64,000 nt of DNA from JACCTU01 sp963798985. Its GTDB lineage: Bacteria > Actinomycetota > Thermoleophilia > Gaiellales > Gaiellaceae. The notes beneath the pieces are model-generated. The model ran no database searches and was not told the DNA's origin. It saw nothing but the letters and a program-made list of their open reading frames with translations. Shown here piece by piece: positions 17,701 through 25,664 of the stretch. A program made the position numbers and the translations under genes. Every line of letters begins with the position of its first letter. Position 1 is the first letter of the stretch. The stretch spans positions 558,001-622,000 of the forward strand of contig CAWCVL010000005.1 in the NCBI GenBank assembly GCA_963798985.1. Direction: 5' to 3'.

Positions 17701-18596
17701 GCATTGGTACAACGACCGACCTGCAGCACACCGTGGAGGACGCCGCGGCGCACCTCTACGTCTGGGCGCTGAAGGACATCCCGCAGGACCTCCGCGACGC
17801 GCTCTCGGACGCGCGCGCGCTCGAGACCTCCGTGCCCGGCAAGCGCGTGCTCGAGACGATCCACCGCAACATCAACATCGCCGACAGCGAGAAGAACCTC
17901 GTCTGCCAGGACACCGGCATCGCCGTCTACCACTGCCGCGTGGGCGAGCACTTCCCGCTCCACCCCGCCCGCATCTACGAGGGGCTGCGCGACGGGACCG
18001 CGCGCGCGACGATCGAGCATCCGCTTCGCTCGAACGCCGTGCACACGATCACGCGCGAGAACACCGGGCCGAACATCGGCTACCGCCTCCCGATCGTGCA
18101 CTGGGAGTTCATCGACGACTGGGACGGGCTCGACGTGAAGTGCGTGCCGAAGGGCTCGGGCTCGGAGAACATGAGCTTCCTGAAGATGTGCGTCCCCGCC
18201 GACGGCGTGAAGGGGATCAAGGAGTTCGTGCTCGAGTCGATCGTCGGCGCCGGCGGCAAGCCGTGCCCGCCGGGCATCGTCGGCGTGGGGATCGGCGGCA
18301 GCGCCGACTACGCGATGTACCTGGCGAAGGAGGCGATCATGCGCCCGATCGGCACGCGGAACGGCGACCCGCTCGTCGCGCAGCTCGAGGACGAGCTCTT
18401 CTCGCTGCTGAACGAAACGGGCATCGGCCCGATGGGCCTCGGCGGCGACGTGACGGTGCTGCAGTGCCACATCGAGCACGCGGACACGCACATGACGCTC
18501 AACCCCGTCGCGGTCAACTACCAGTGCTGGGCGGCGAGGCGCGCGTCCGCGCACATCGCCCCCGACGGCACCGTCGACTTCGACAGGGAATTCTGA
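17697..18596 (+). CDS. Class I fumarase / L-tartrate dehydratase alpha subunit
   Basis: A 299-residue alpha subunit of the iron-sulfur hydro-lyase family. Cluster cysteines are visible in LVCQDTGI, GKPCPPGIVGVGIGG and VLQCHIEHADTHM. The family hydrates fumarate to malate or dehydrates tartrate and related 2-hydroxy acids. The ATG overlaps the flavoprotein stop (ATGA), and the beta subunit follows with a 1-base overlap, so the two form a heteromeric enzyme. Its place in a sulfate operon is unusual; sulfolactate, a malate analogue, is a possible substrate (inference). Confidence 0.85.
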   Translation: MSIGTTTDLQHTVEDAAAHLYVWALKDIPQDLRDALSDARALETSVPGKRVLETIHRNINIADSEKNLVCQDTGIAVYHCRVGEHFPLHPARIYEGLRDGTARATIEHPLRSNAVHTITRENTGPNIGYRLPIVHWEFIDDWDGLDVKCVPKGSGSENMSFLKMCVPADGVKGIKEFVLESIVGAGGKPCPPGIVGVGIGGSADYAMYLAKEAIMRPIGTRNGDPLVAQLEDELFSLLNETGIGPMGLGGDVTVLQCHIEHADTHMTLNPVAVNYQCWAARRASAHIAPDGTVDFDREF

Positions 18597-19184
18597 TGGC
18601 CACGCACGAGGTCACGTTCCCGATCACCGATCCGCAGGAGATCCTCAAGCTCCGCGCCGGTGACGAGGTCACCGTTCAGGGTCACATCATCGGCATCCGC
18701 GACCGCACGCAGGTCCGGATCTTCGACCAGGGCGTCGAGCCGCCGATGGACCTGGGCGGCGCGTTCCTGCTCCACACCGCGCCCGGCGTCCGCAAGCTCG
18801 GAGAGCGGCAAGTACGAGAAGGTCTGCATCGGCACGACGACGAGCGCGCGCATGGTGCGCTTCACCGAGCCGCTCGGGACGCAGTACGGCGTGCGCGCGA
18901 TCTGCGGCAAGGGCGGCTTCCCCGACGAGGCGATCGAGCCGATGCGCCGGCTCGGGATGGTCTACTTCGCGATCGTCGGCGGCGCGGCCGCGCTCGAGAC
19001 GACGCAGATCGAGGAGATCGAGGAGGTGGCCTGGGAGGAGCTGATGCCCGAGTGCCTCTGGAAGTTCCGCGTCAAGGACTTCGGGCCGCTGACCGTCGGG
19101 ATCGACGCGCACGGCAACTCGCTCTACCACGACGTGCAGGCGCGCGCGCAGGAGAAGCTGAAGGAGCTCTTTGCTCGACTTTGA
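18596..19184 (+). CDS. Class I fumarase / L-tartrate dehydratase beta subunit, frame broken near 18800
   Basis: About 195 residues. The start ATHEVTFPITDPQEIL and the rest match the fumarase C-terminal (beta) family, which completes the active site of the alpha subunit: PPMDLGGAFLLHTAPG, IGTTTSARM, ICGKGGF and YFAIVGGAAAL. CTCGGAGAGC at about 18797-18806 carries one surplus G: reading CTCGAGAGC gives ESGKYEKVCIGTTTSARM and an intact protein to TGA 19182-19184. The ATG overlaps the alpha stop (TGATG). The 3' end overlaps the ComA gene. Confidence 0.83.
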
Positions 19185-19905
19185 GCCTCGCGCCGGCGGG
19201 CTCACCCACGTGATCGACAAGGGCCTCGGCCCGCGCGGGTGGGAGGACGTGCTCGAGACCTCGGGCGTCTACATCGACGTCGTCAAGCTCGGCTGGGGCA
19301 CCGCGTACGTCACGCCGAACCTCAAGAAGAAGCTGGAGGTGCTGCGCGAGAAGCCGGTGGTGATCGGCGGGACGTTCTTCGAGGTCGTCTACGCGAAGGG
19401 CAAGCTCGACGAGTACAAGTCGTGGCTGCGAGAGCTCGGCCTGACGCACGTCGAGATCTCCGACGGGACGGTCGACATCCCGCGCGAGCGGAAGCTCGAG
19501 CTGATCGCCGACTTCGCGCGCGACTTCACCGTGCTCTCCGAGGTCGGCTCGAAGGACTCGTCGGTCGAGTACTCGGCGGACGAGTGGACGCGCTGGCTCC
19601 GCGAGGAGCTGGACGCCGGCGCGTGGAAGGTGATCACCGAGGCGCGCGAAGGCGGCACCGCAGGCATCTTCGACTCGTCCGGCGGCATGCGCACCGAGCT
19701 GATCGAGGAGATCGCGGAAGCGGTCGACCCCGCGAACGTGATCTTCGAGGCGCCGACGAAGTCCGCGCAGGCGTGGTTCGTGAAGACGCTCGGCCCCGAG
19801 GTCAACCTCGGGAACATCCCGCCCGACGAGGTGATCCCGCTCGAGACGCTCCGCCGCGGTCTCCGTGGCGACACCCTGAAGGAGGTTCTCCTTGCTTCCA
19901 AATAA
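19171..19905 (+). CDS. comA: Phosphosulfolactate synthase (ComA family)
   Basis: A 244-residue TIM-barrel protein that matches ComA over its full length: VIDKGLGPRGWEDVLE, YIDVVKLGWGTAY, GGTFFEVVY, THVEISDGTVDIP, VGSKD, EAREGGTAGIFD and GPEVNLGNI. ComA adds sulfite to phosphoenolpyruvate to give (R)-2-phospho-3-sulfolactate, the first step to coenzyme M in methanogens and to sulfolactate in bacilli. The TTG start lies inside the end of the fumarase beta gene after an AAGGAG site, and the 3' end overlaps cysH. Placement directly before a PAPS/APS reductase gene suggests that it uses sulfite made by that enzyme. Confidence 0.88.
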   Translation: MLDFEPRAGGLTHVIDKGLGPRGWEDVLETSGVYIDVVKLGWGTAYVTPNLKKKLEVLREKPVVIGGTFFEVVYAKGKLDEYKSWLRELGLTHVEISDGTVDIPRERKLELIADFARDFTVLSEVGSKDSSVEYSADEWTRWLREELDAGAWKVITEAREGGTAGIFDSSGGMRTELIEEIAEAVDPANVIFEAPTKSAQAWFVKTLGPEVNLGNIPPDEVIPLETLRRGLRGDTLKEVLLASK

Positions 19906-20572
19906 CGTCGAACAGTGGTCGGCCGAGCAGATCCTCGAGTGGCTGCTCGAGCAGTTCCCGGGGAAGGTCGCGCTCGCGTGCTCGTTCCAGAAGGAGGAGA
20001 CGGTCCTCCTCGACATGCTGTTCGCGCTCGAGCCGAACGCGCGCGTCTTCGGCATCGACACGCACTACTTGTTCCCGGAGACGTATGCCCACTGGCGCGA
20101 GGTCGAGCAGCGCTACGGGACGACGATCGAGGTCTTCGAAGGCCCGTCGCCCGAGGAGCTCGCCGCCGCTCACGGCGAGAACGTCTGGGAGACCAACCCC
20201 GACCTCTACCTCGCGGTCGCGAAGATCGGGCCGCTCGTGCGCGCGCTCGGCGACCTCGACGCCTGGATCACCGGCGTCCGCCGCGACCAGTCGCCGACGC
20301 GAGCGAATGCGCCGAAGCTCGGGTGGGACGAGCAGCACGAGCTCTGGAAGGCGAACCCGCTCGCCGACTGGAGCGACGAGGACTGCTGGGCCTACATCCG
20401 CGAACGCGGCCTGCCGTACAACCCGCTGCACGATCAGGGCTACGCGTCGATCGGCGACACGCACTCGACGCAGCCGGGCGAAGGGCGCGAGGGCCGCTGG
20501 GCCGGGACCGACAAGGTCGAGTGCGGCATCCACACGGTCGCGTCGGAAGACGTGAAGGAGCTCCTCACCTGA
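19892..20572 (+). CDS. cysH: Phosphoadenylyl-/adenylyl-sulfate reductase CysH
   Basis: A 226-residue PAPS-reductase-family enzyme. LACSFQKEETVLL is the PP-loop-like motif, ITGVRRDQSPTRA binds the nucleotide sulfate, and ECGIH near the C-terminus carries the catalytic cysteine. The Cys-Cys and second cysteine pair that hold the 4Fe-4S cluster of typical bacterial APS reductases are absent: the region before the VRAL segment reads AKIGPL. Together with the adjacent APS kinase gene this favours PAPS as substrate, with thioredoxin as donor, although cluster-free APS reductases exist. TTG start 5 bases after AAGGAGG, overlapping comA by 14 bases. Confidence 0.87.
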   Translation: MLPNNVEQWSAEQILEWLLEQFPGKVALACSFQKEETVLLDMLFALEPNARVFGIDTHYLFPETYAHWREVEQRYGTTIEVFEGPSPEELAAAHGENVWETNPDLYLAVAKIGPLVRALGDLDAWITGVRRDQSPTRANAPKLGWDEQHELWKANPLADWSDEDCWAYIRERGLPYNPLHDQGYASIGDTHSTQPGEGREGRWAGTDKVECGIHTVASEDVKELLT

Positions 20573-21105
20573 CCGGTCTCGTCGTGTGGTTCACCGGACT
20601 GTCCGGTGCCGGGAAGACGACGGTGGCGAACGTCGTCGAGGCCGAGCTCGAGCAGCGCGGCCATGTCGTCGACCACCTCGACGGCGACATCGTGCGCACG
20701 CACCTGTCGAAGGGCCTGGGCTTCTCGAAGGAGGACCGCGACGAGAACATCCAGCGGATCGGCTGGGTCGCGTCGCGCCTCGCCCGAGCGGGAGCCGCGG
20801 TGATCGTCTCCGCGATCTCGCCCTACGAGGCTGCGCGGCGGCGTGTTCGAGGGCTCGTCGAGCCCCACGCGCCGTTCATCGAGGTGTACGTCGCGACGCC
20901 GCTCGAAGAGTGCGCGCGGCGCGACCCGAAGGGGCTCTACGCAGCGGCGTTCGCCGGCGAGATCTCGGACTTCACCGGCGTCAGCGCGCCGTACGAGGAG
21001 CCGGCGAATCCGGAGGTCCGCATCGACACCACCGGCGTGAGCCCGAGCGAGTCGGCACGGGTCGTCCTCGAGCGGCTGGAGCAGCTGGCGGTGACGCACG
21101 TATGA
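20569..21105 (+). CDS. cysC: Adenylyl-sulfate kinase CysC
   Basis: About 178 residues. The P-loop is FTGLSGAGKTT, followed by LDGDIVRTHLSKGLGFSKEDR and DPKGLY, all typical of APS kinases, which phosphorylate APS at the 3' position to PAPS. No ATG is available. CTG 20569 overlaps the cysH stop (CTGA) and sits 8 bases after AAGGAG, the best-spaced site; GTG 20584 would remove only four or five residues but is 23 bases from that site. The 3' end overlaps cysD (ATGA). Confidence 0.87.
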   Translation: MTGLVVWFTGLSGAGKTTVANVVEAELEQRGHVVDHLDGDIVRTHLSKGLGFSKEDRDENIQRIGWVASRLARAGAAVIVSAISPYEAARRRVRGLVEPHAPFIEVYVATPLEECARRDPKGLYAAAFAGEISDFTGVSAPYEEPANPEVRIDTTGVSPSESARVVLERLEQLAVTHV

Positions 21106-22019
21106 GCACGACCTTGCCCGTGACCTTGACCCACCTCGACGAGCTCGAGGCGGAGGCGATTCACATCATGCGCGAGGTCGCTGCGGAGCGGGAGCGACCG
21201 GTTCTCCTCTTCTCCGGCGGCAAGGACTCGATCGTGCTCTTGCGCCTCGCCGAGAAAGCCTTTCGCCCGGGCAGGTTCCCCTTCCCCGTCATGCACGTCG
21301 ACACGGGCCACAACTTCCCGGAGGTGGTCGAGTTCCGCGACCGGCGGATGCGGGAGCTCGACGAGCGCCTCGTCGTCGCGAGCGTGCAGGAGTCGATCGA
21401 CAGGGGCCGCGTCACCGACGAGACCGGCCCGCGCGCGTCGCGCAACCAGCTGCAGACGACGACGCTGCTCGACGCGATCGAGGAGCACGGGTTCGACTCC
21501 GCGATGGGCGGGGCGCGCCGCGACGAGGAGCGCGCACGTGCGAAGGAGCGCATCTTCTCCTTCCGCGACGACTTCGGCCAGTGGAACCCGCGCGCGCAGC
21601 GCCCCGAGCTCTGGAACCTCTACAACGCTCGGATCCGGAAGGGCGAGCAGATCCGCGTCTTCCCGATCTCGAACTGGACCGAGCTCGACGTCTGGCAGTA
21701 CATCGCGCGCGAGCAGCTCGAGCTCCCAAGGATCTACTTCGCGCACGAGCGCGACGTCTTCCGCCGCGACGGGATGCTCTACGCCGCGAGCGAGTTCGTC
21801 GAGCGCTACCCGGACGAGGAGCCGTTCCGCGCGACCGTCCGCTTCAGGACGGTGGGCGACATGACCTGCACGGGCGGCGTGCTCTCGGAAGCGTCGACGC
21901 TCGAGGAGGTCGTGACCGAGATCGCCGCGACCCGCGTCACCGAGCGCGGCGAGACGCGTGCAGACGACCGCGTCAGCGAGGCTGCGATGGAGGACCGGAA
22001 GCGCGTTGGCTATTTCTAA
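21102..22019 (+). CDS. cysD: Sulfate adenylyltransferase small subunit CysD
   Basis: A 305-residue ATP-PPi-type subunit of heterodimeric ATP sulfurylase. LLFSGGKDSIVLL is the PP-loop, MHVDTGHNFPE and GGARRDEERARAKER bind ATP/sulfate, and the C-terminal RKRVGYF is the conserved CysD tail. With CysN it makes APS from sulfate and ATP, driven by GTP hydrolysis. The ATG overlaps the cysC stop and the 3' end overlaps cysN by 14 bases, so synthesis of the two subunits is coupled. Confidence 0.93.
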   Translation: MSTTLPVTLTHLDELEAEAIHIMREVAAERERPVLLFSGGKDSIVLLRLAEKAFRPGRFPFPVMHVDTGHNFPEVVEFRDRRMRELDERLVVASVQESIDRGRVTDETGPRASRNQLQTTTLLDAIEEHGFDSAMGGARRDEERARAKERIFSFRDDFGQWNPRAQRPELWNLYNARIRKGEQIRVFPISNWTELDVWQYIAREQLELPRIYFAHERDVFRRDGMLYAASEFVERYPDEEPFRATVRFRTVGDMTCTGGVLSEASTLEEVVTEIAATRVTERGETRADDRVSEAAMEDRKRVGYF

Positions 22020-23271
22020 GGAGCTTCTGGACGCCGATCTCCTTCGGCTCGTGACCGCCGGCTCGGTCGACGACGGCAAGTCGACGTTGATCGGGCGGCT
22101 GCTCTACGACACGAAGCAGATCCTCACCGACCAGCTCGAGCACATCGAGGACGCGAGCCGCCGGCGCGGGCACGACTACGTCGACCTGGCGCTCCTCACC
22201 GACGGGCTCCGCGCGGAGCGCGAGCAGGGAATCACGATCGACGTCGCGTACCGCTCGTTCGTCACGCCGCGGCGGCGCTTCCAGCTCGCGGACGCCCCGG
22301 GTCACGTGCAGTACACCCGGAACATGGTCACGGGCGCTTCCACCGCGGATCTGGCCGTGATCCTCGTCGACGCACGGAAGGGCGTCGTCGAGCAAACGAG
22401 GCGGCACGCGTACATCACGTCGATCCTCGAGACCCCGCACGTCGTCTTCGCGGTCAACAAGATGGACCTCGTCGACTTCTCGGAGGAGACGTTCCGCGGC
22501 ATCGAGTCCGACCTTCATCGACTCGGTGCGCAGCTCGGGCTGCACGATCCGACCGCGATCCCGATCTCGGCGCTTCGGGGCGACAACGTCGTCGACGCCA
22601 CCGACGCCATGCCCTGGTACGACGGCCCCACGCTGCTGCAGCACCTCGAGTCGGTGCCGAACGCGACCGACCGCAACCTCCACGATCGACGCTTTCCCGT
22701 CCAGTGGGTGATCCGCCCGGGGCACGACTACCGTGGCTATGCAGGGCAGGTCGCGGGCGGCGTCTGGCGCGCCGGCGACGAGGTCGTCGTGCTGCCGTCG
22801 GGGCTGCGCTCCCGCGTGGCCGCGGTCGAGACGGCCGACGGACCGCTCGACACGGCCGTCTCGCCGATGTCGGTGACGATCCGGCTCGACGACGAGCTCG
22901 ACGTCTCCCGCGGCGACCTGCTCGCCGACCCCGAGCGGCCTCCCGTCGTGGCGCGAGAGCTCGTCGCGCGCGTCTGCTGGATGAGCGAGACGCCGCTCGA
23001 CCCGCGCGCCAAGCTGCTCGTCAAGCAGACGACGCGACACGTGCGCGCGCTCGTCGACGAGCTCGTCTCCAGGGTGGACATCGAGACGCTCGAGGACGCG
23101 CCCGGCCCGGAGCGGCTCGAGCTGAACGACCTCGCCGTCGTCAGGCTTCGGCTCGCAGAGCCCCTCGCCGTCGACCCGTACGCCGTCAACCGCTCGACCG
23201 GCGCCTTCATCCTCGTCGACGAGGCGACGAACGACACGGTCGGCGCCGGGATGGTGCTCGAAGCCTCGTGA
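22006..23271 (+). CDS. cysN: Sulfate adenylyltransferase large subunit CysN (GTPase)
   Basis: A 421-residue translation-factor-like GTPase. G motifs are GSVDDGKST (G1), DAPGH (G3), NKMDLV (G4) and SALRGDNV (G5), followed by two beta-barrel domains. There is no fused APS kinase domain, consistent with a separate cysC. TTG 22006 is chosen because it begins just before the conserved ELLDADLLRLVTAGSVDDGK segment; it overlaps the cysD end. Confidence 0.92.
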   Translation: MAISKELLDADLLRLVTAGSVDDGKSTLIGRLLYDTKQILTDQLEHIEDASRRRGHDYVDLALLTDGLRAEREQGITIDVAYRSFVTPRRRFQLADAPGHVQYTRNMVTGASTADLAVILVDARKGVVEQTRRHAYITSILETPHVVFAVNKMDLVDFSEETFRGIESDLHRLGAQLGLHDPTAIPISALRGDNVVDATDAMPWYDGPTLLQHLESVPNATDRNLHDRRFPVQWVIRPGHDYRGYAGQVAGGVWRAGDEVVVLPSGLRSRVAAVETADGPLDTAVSPMSVTIRLDDELDVSRGDLLADPERPPVVARELVARVCWMSETPLDPRAKLLVKQTTRHVRALVDELVSRVDIETLEDAPGPERLELNDLAVVRLRLAEPLAVDPYAVNRSTGAFILVDEATNDTVGAGMVLEAS

Positions 23272-23750
23272 ACGAACGTATCGCGCATCCCTACCGCGAC
23301 ACCGACGTGATCGACTCGCGCGCGCCGCGCTTCAACCAGGCGGTCGTCGGGGTCGGGTCGGTACTGGCGGTTGCGACGGGCTGGTGGTGGCTGCTCGCGC
23401 TCCTCGCAGCGCAGCTCGCGATCGGGCTCACTTTCGGGAGGCGGTTCTGCCTCCCATGCCTTGCGTACTTCGAGCTCGTGCAGCCGCGCTTCGGGGAAGG
23501 CGAGCTCGAAGACGCGCGCCCGCCGCGGGTGGCGAACATGGTGGGGATCGCGGTCCTCGGGGCTGCAGCGCTCGCGTACGCAGCCGGGTGGTCGACCGTG
23601 GGCGCGGCGCTCGGGCTGCTGGTCGCCGGGCTCGCCGTCGTGGCGGCGGTCACCGGCTTTTGCACGGGCTGCGAGGCGTACAAGCTCGGACGCCGCCTGG
23701 CCGGGCGGCCCTTCGTCTCCTGCCCGATCCCGCCGCGCCCGGCGCATTGA
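23268..23750 (+). CDS. DUF4395 membrane protein with two CxxC motifs
   Basis: A 160-residue protein with about four membrane helices. It contains FCLPCLAYFEL between the first helix pair and FCTGCEAYKLG at the end of the second pair, the conserved cysteines of DUF4395. The family often sits beside rhodanese, thioredoxin or sulfur-assimilation genes, but its function is not known; thiol transfer across the membrane is one possibility. The GTG overlaps the cysN stop (GTGA), making it the last gene of the operon. Confidence 0.8.
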   Translation: MNERIAHPYRDTDVIDSRAPRFNQAVVGVGSVLAVATGWWWLLALLAAQLAIGLTFGRRFCLPCLAYFELVQPRFGEGELEDARPPRVANMVGIAVLGAAALAYAAGWSTVGAALGLLVAGLAVVAAVTGFCTGCEAYKLGRRLAGRPFVSCPIPPRPAH

Positions 23751-23774
23751 CCTGGTCCGAGCTTCGGTTCTCGC

Positions 23775-23824
23775 TTGACGTGGGCACGGAGTTCTGGATA
23801 GACATTCCTAATACCGACTATTAG
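23775..23824 (+). promoter_or_regulatory. Promoter and operator of the sulfate importer operon
   Basis: TTGACG (23775-23780) and TAGACA (23799-23804) form a plausible promoter with an 18-base spacer. CTAATA-N5-TATTAG (23808-23824) is a perfect dyad placed where a repressor would block initiation or early elongation. Its outer form CTAAT-N7-ATTAG is identical to the core of the dyad at 16479-16495. AAGGAG lies 5 bases before the GTG at 23848. Confidence 0.55.
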
Positions 23825-23847
23825 ACCTGCCTATTCAAGGAGTCTCC

Positions 23848-24840
23848 GTGCCCAAACGCATTCTCGCAGTCCTCGCCTTTGTCGTCCTCCTCGCCTCTGC
23901 CCTGGCGTTCGCCGCCGGCACCTCGGCTCGCGTTGGCGGCGGCTCGATCTCGCTCGTCGCGTATTCCACCCCACGCGCGGCGTACGCGGACCTGATCCCC
24001 GCGTTCCAGAAGACGCGGCCGGGCAAGGACACGTCGATTTCGCAGAGCTACGGATCCTCCGGCGAACAGGCCCGAGCGGTCATCTCCGGGCTGAAGGCCG
24101 ACGTCGTCGCGCTCTCGCTCGAGCCCGACGTGACCACGCTCGTGAACAGGGGCATCGTCTCCCGGAACTGGAAGAACGACAAGTGGGGCGGCATCGTCAC
24201 GCGCTCCGTCGTCGTCTTCGCGGTGCGGAAGGGGAACCCGAAGAAGATCCGCGACTGGGAGGACCTCGTCAAGCCCGGCGTCCAGGTCGTGACGCCGAAC
24301 GTCCAGACCTCGGGCGGTGCGAAGTGGAACATCATGGCCGCGTACGGCGCGCAGCTGCGCAAGCAGAAGACGCATGCGCAGGCGGTCGTGTACCTCCGCA
24401 ACCTCTACAAGCACATCGTGTCGCAGGACAAGAGCGCGCGCGAGGCGCTCCAGACGTTCCTCGCCGGCCGCGGTGACGTTCTGCTCGCGTACGAGAACGA
24501 GGCGATCTTCGCGAACCAGAACAACCAGGACGTCCCGTACGTGATCCCGAAGGCGACGATCCGCATCGAGAACCCGATCGCGGTCACGTCGAACTCGCAG
24601 AACAAGTCGACCGCGAACGCCTTCGTGCGGTACCTCCGAACGACCGCCGCGCAGAAGATCTTCGCGCAGAACGGCTACCGGCCCGTCGTGCCCGCCGCCG
24701 CGAAGGGCTTCTCGTTCCCGGTGCGCCCGCAGCTGTTCTCGATCAAGTGGCTGGGCGGTTGGGCGAAGGTCGACAGCCGCTTCTTCAACGCGAACAGCGG
24801 GATCGTGACGAAGATCCAGCGCGAAGTCGGGACGAACTGA
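23848..24840 (+). CDS. sbp: Sulfate ABC transporter substrate-binding protein
   Basis: A 330-residue exported binding protein with a signal peptide (KRILAVLAFVVLLASALAFAA). Sbp/CysP features are AYSTPRAAYADLIPAFQ, SYGSSGEQARAVISGLKADVVALS and TSGGAKWNIMAAYG, which shape the sulfate pocket. No lipobox cysteine is seen after the signal peptide, which is unusual for a Gram-positive-type envelope and leaves the mode of retention open. First gene of the sbp-cysT-cysW-cysA unit. Confidence 0.9.
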   Translation: MPKRILAVLAFVVLLASALAFAAGTSARVGGGSISLVAYSTPRAAYADLIPAFQKTRPGKDTSISQSYGSSGEQARAVISGLKADVVALSLEPDVTTLVNRGIVSRNWKNDKWGGIVTRSVVVFAVRKGNPKKIRDWEDLVKPGVQVVTPNVQTSGGAKWNIMAAYGAQLRKQKTHAQAVVYLRNLYKHIVSQDKSAREALQTFLAGRGDVLLAYENEAIFANQNNQDVPYVIPKATIRIENPIAVTSNSQNKSTANAFVRYLRTTAAQKIFAQNGYRPVVPAAAKGFSFPVRPQLFSIKWLGGWAKVDSRFFNANSGIVTKIQREVGTN

Positions 24841-24893
24841 GCACGCACGCCGAACCGTCGCCGCGCCCGGCCGCCATCTCGCGGCCGGGCGCG

Positions 24894-25664
24894 ATGATCA
24901 CGCAGGGGCTCGTCACCGCGTACCTGACGCTGATCGTCCTGCTACCGCTTGCGGCCGTCGTCTGGCAGTCGACCAAGGGTGAGCGCAGCTTCTGGGACGC
25001 CGTCAGCGACCCTCAGGCCGTGGCGGCCCTGAAGCTGACCCTGGTGGTCTCGGTCCTCGTCGCGCTCGTGAACGCCGTGGTCGGGACGCTGATCGCGTGG
25101 GTGCTCGTCCGCGACGAGTTCCCGGGCAAGTCGATCGTCAACGCGGTGATCGACCTGCCGTTCGCGCTGCCCACGATCGTCGCGGGGTTGACGCTGCTGG
25201 CCCTGTACGGCCCGCAGGGGCCGTTCGGGATCGACGTCGCGTTCACCCGCGCTGCGATCCTCCTCGCGCTGCTCTTCGTGACGCTTCCCTTCGTGGTCCG
25301 GACGGTGCAGCCCGTGCTGCTCGAGCTCGACCGCGAGATGGAGGAGGCGGCAGCATCGCTCGGCGCGAACGCGCTTCAGGTCTTCAGGCGCGTCGTCTTT
25401 CCGAACCTCTTTCCGGCCGTGCTCTCCGGCGTTGCGCTCGCGTTCGCGCGGGCGATCGGCGAGTTCGGCTCGGTGGTGCTGATCTCGGGGAACCTGCCCT
25501 TCGAGACCGAGGTGGCGTCCGTGTACATCTTCGGGCGGATCGAGAGCGGCGACCCGTCGGGCGCGGCCGCCGTGTCGGTCGTCCTGCTCGTCGTCTCCTT
25601 CGCTGCCCTCCTGCTGATCGGCGGCCTGCGCCGCCGCGTGACGAGGCACGACCGCGTTGGGTAA
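24894..25664 (+). CDS. cysT: Sulfate ABC transporter permease CysT (CysU)
   Basis: Six-helix permease of the CysT type with the EAA loop EEAAASLGANALQVFRRV and the conserved ARAIGEFGSVVLISGNLPF. It forms the membrane channel with CysW. ATG 24894 is used here; CTG 24837, which overlaps the sbp stop as CTGA, would add 19 residues (MSTHAEPSPRPAA...) and resembles the N-terminus of many CysT proteins, so the start is uncertain. The 3' end overlaps cysW by 8 bases. Confidence 0.88.
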   Translation: MITQGLVTAYLTLIVLLPLAAVVWQSTKGERSFWDAVSDPQAVAALKLTLVVSVLVALVNAVVGTLIAWVLVRDEFPGKSIVNAVIDLPFALPTIVAGLTLLALYGPQGPFGIDVAFTRAAILLALLFVTLPFVVRTVQPVLLELDREMEEAAASLGANALQVFRRVVFPNLFPAVLSGVALAFARAIGEFGSVVLISGNLPFETEVASVYIFGRIESGDPSGAAAVSVVLLVVSFAALLLIGGLRRRVTRHDRVG

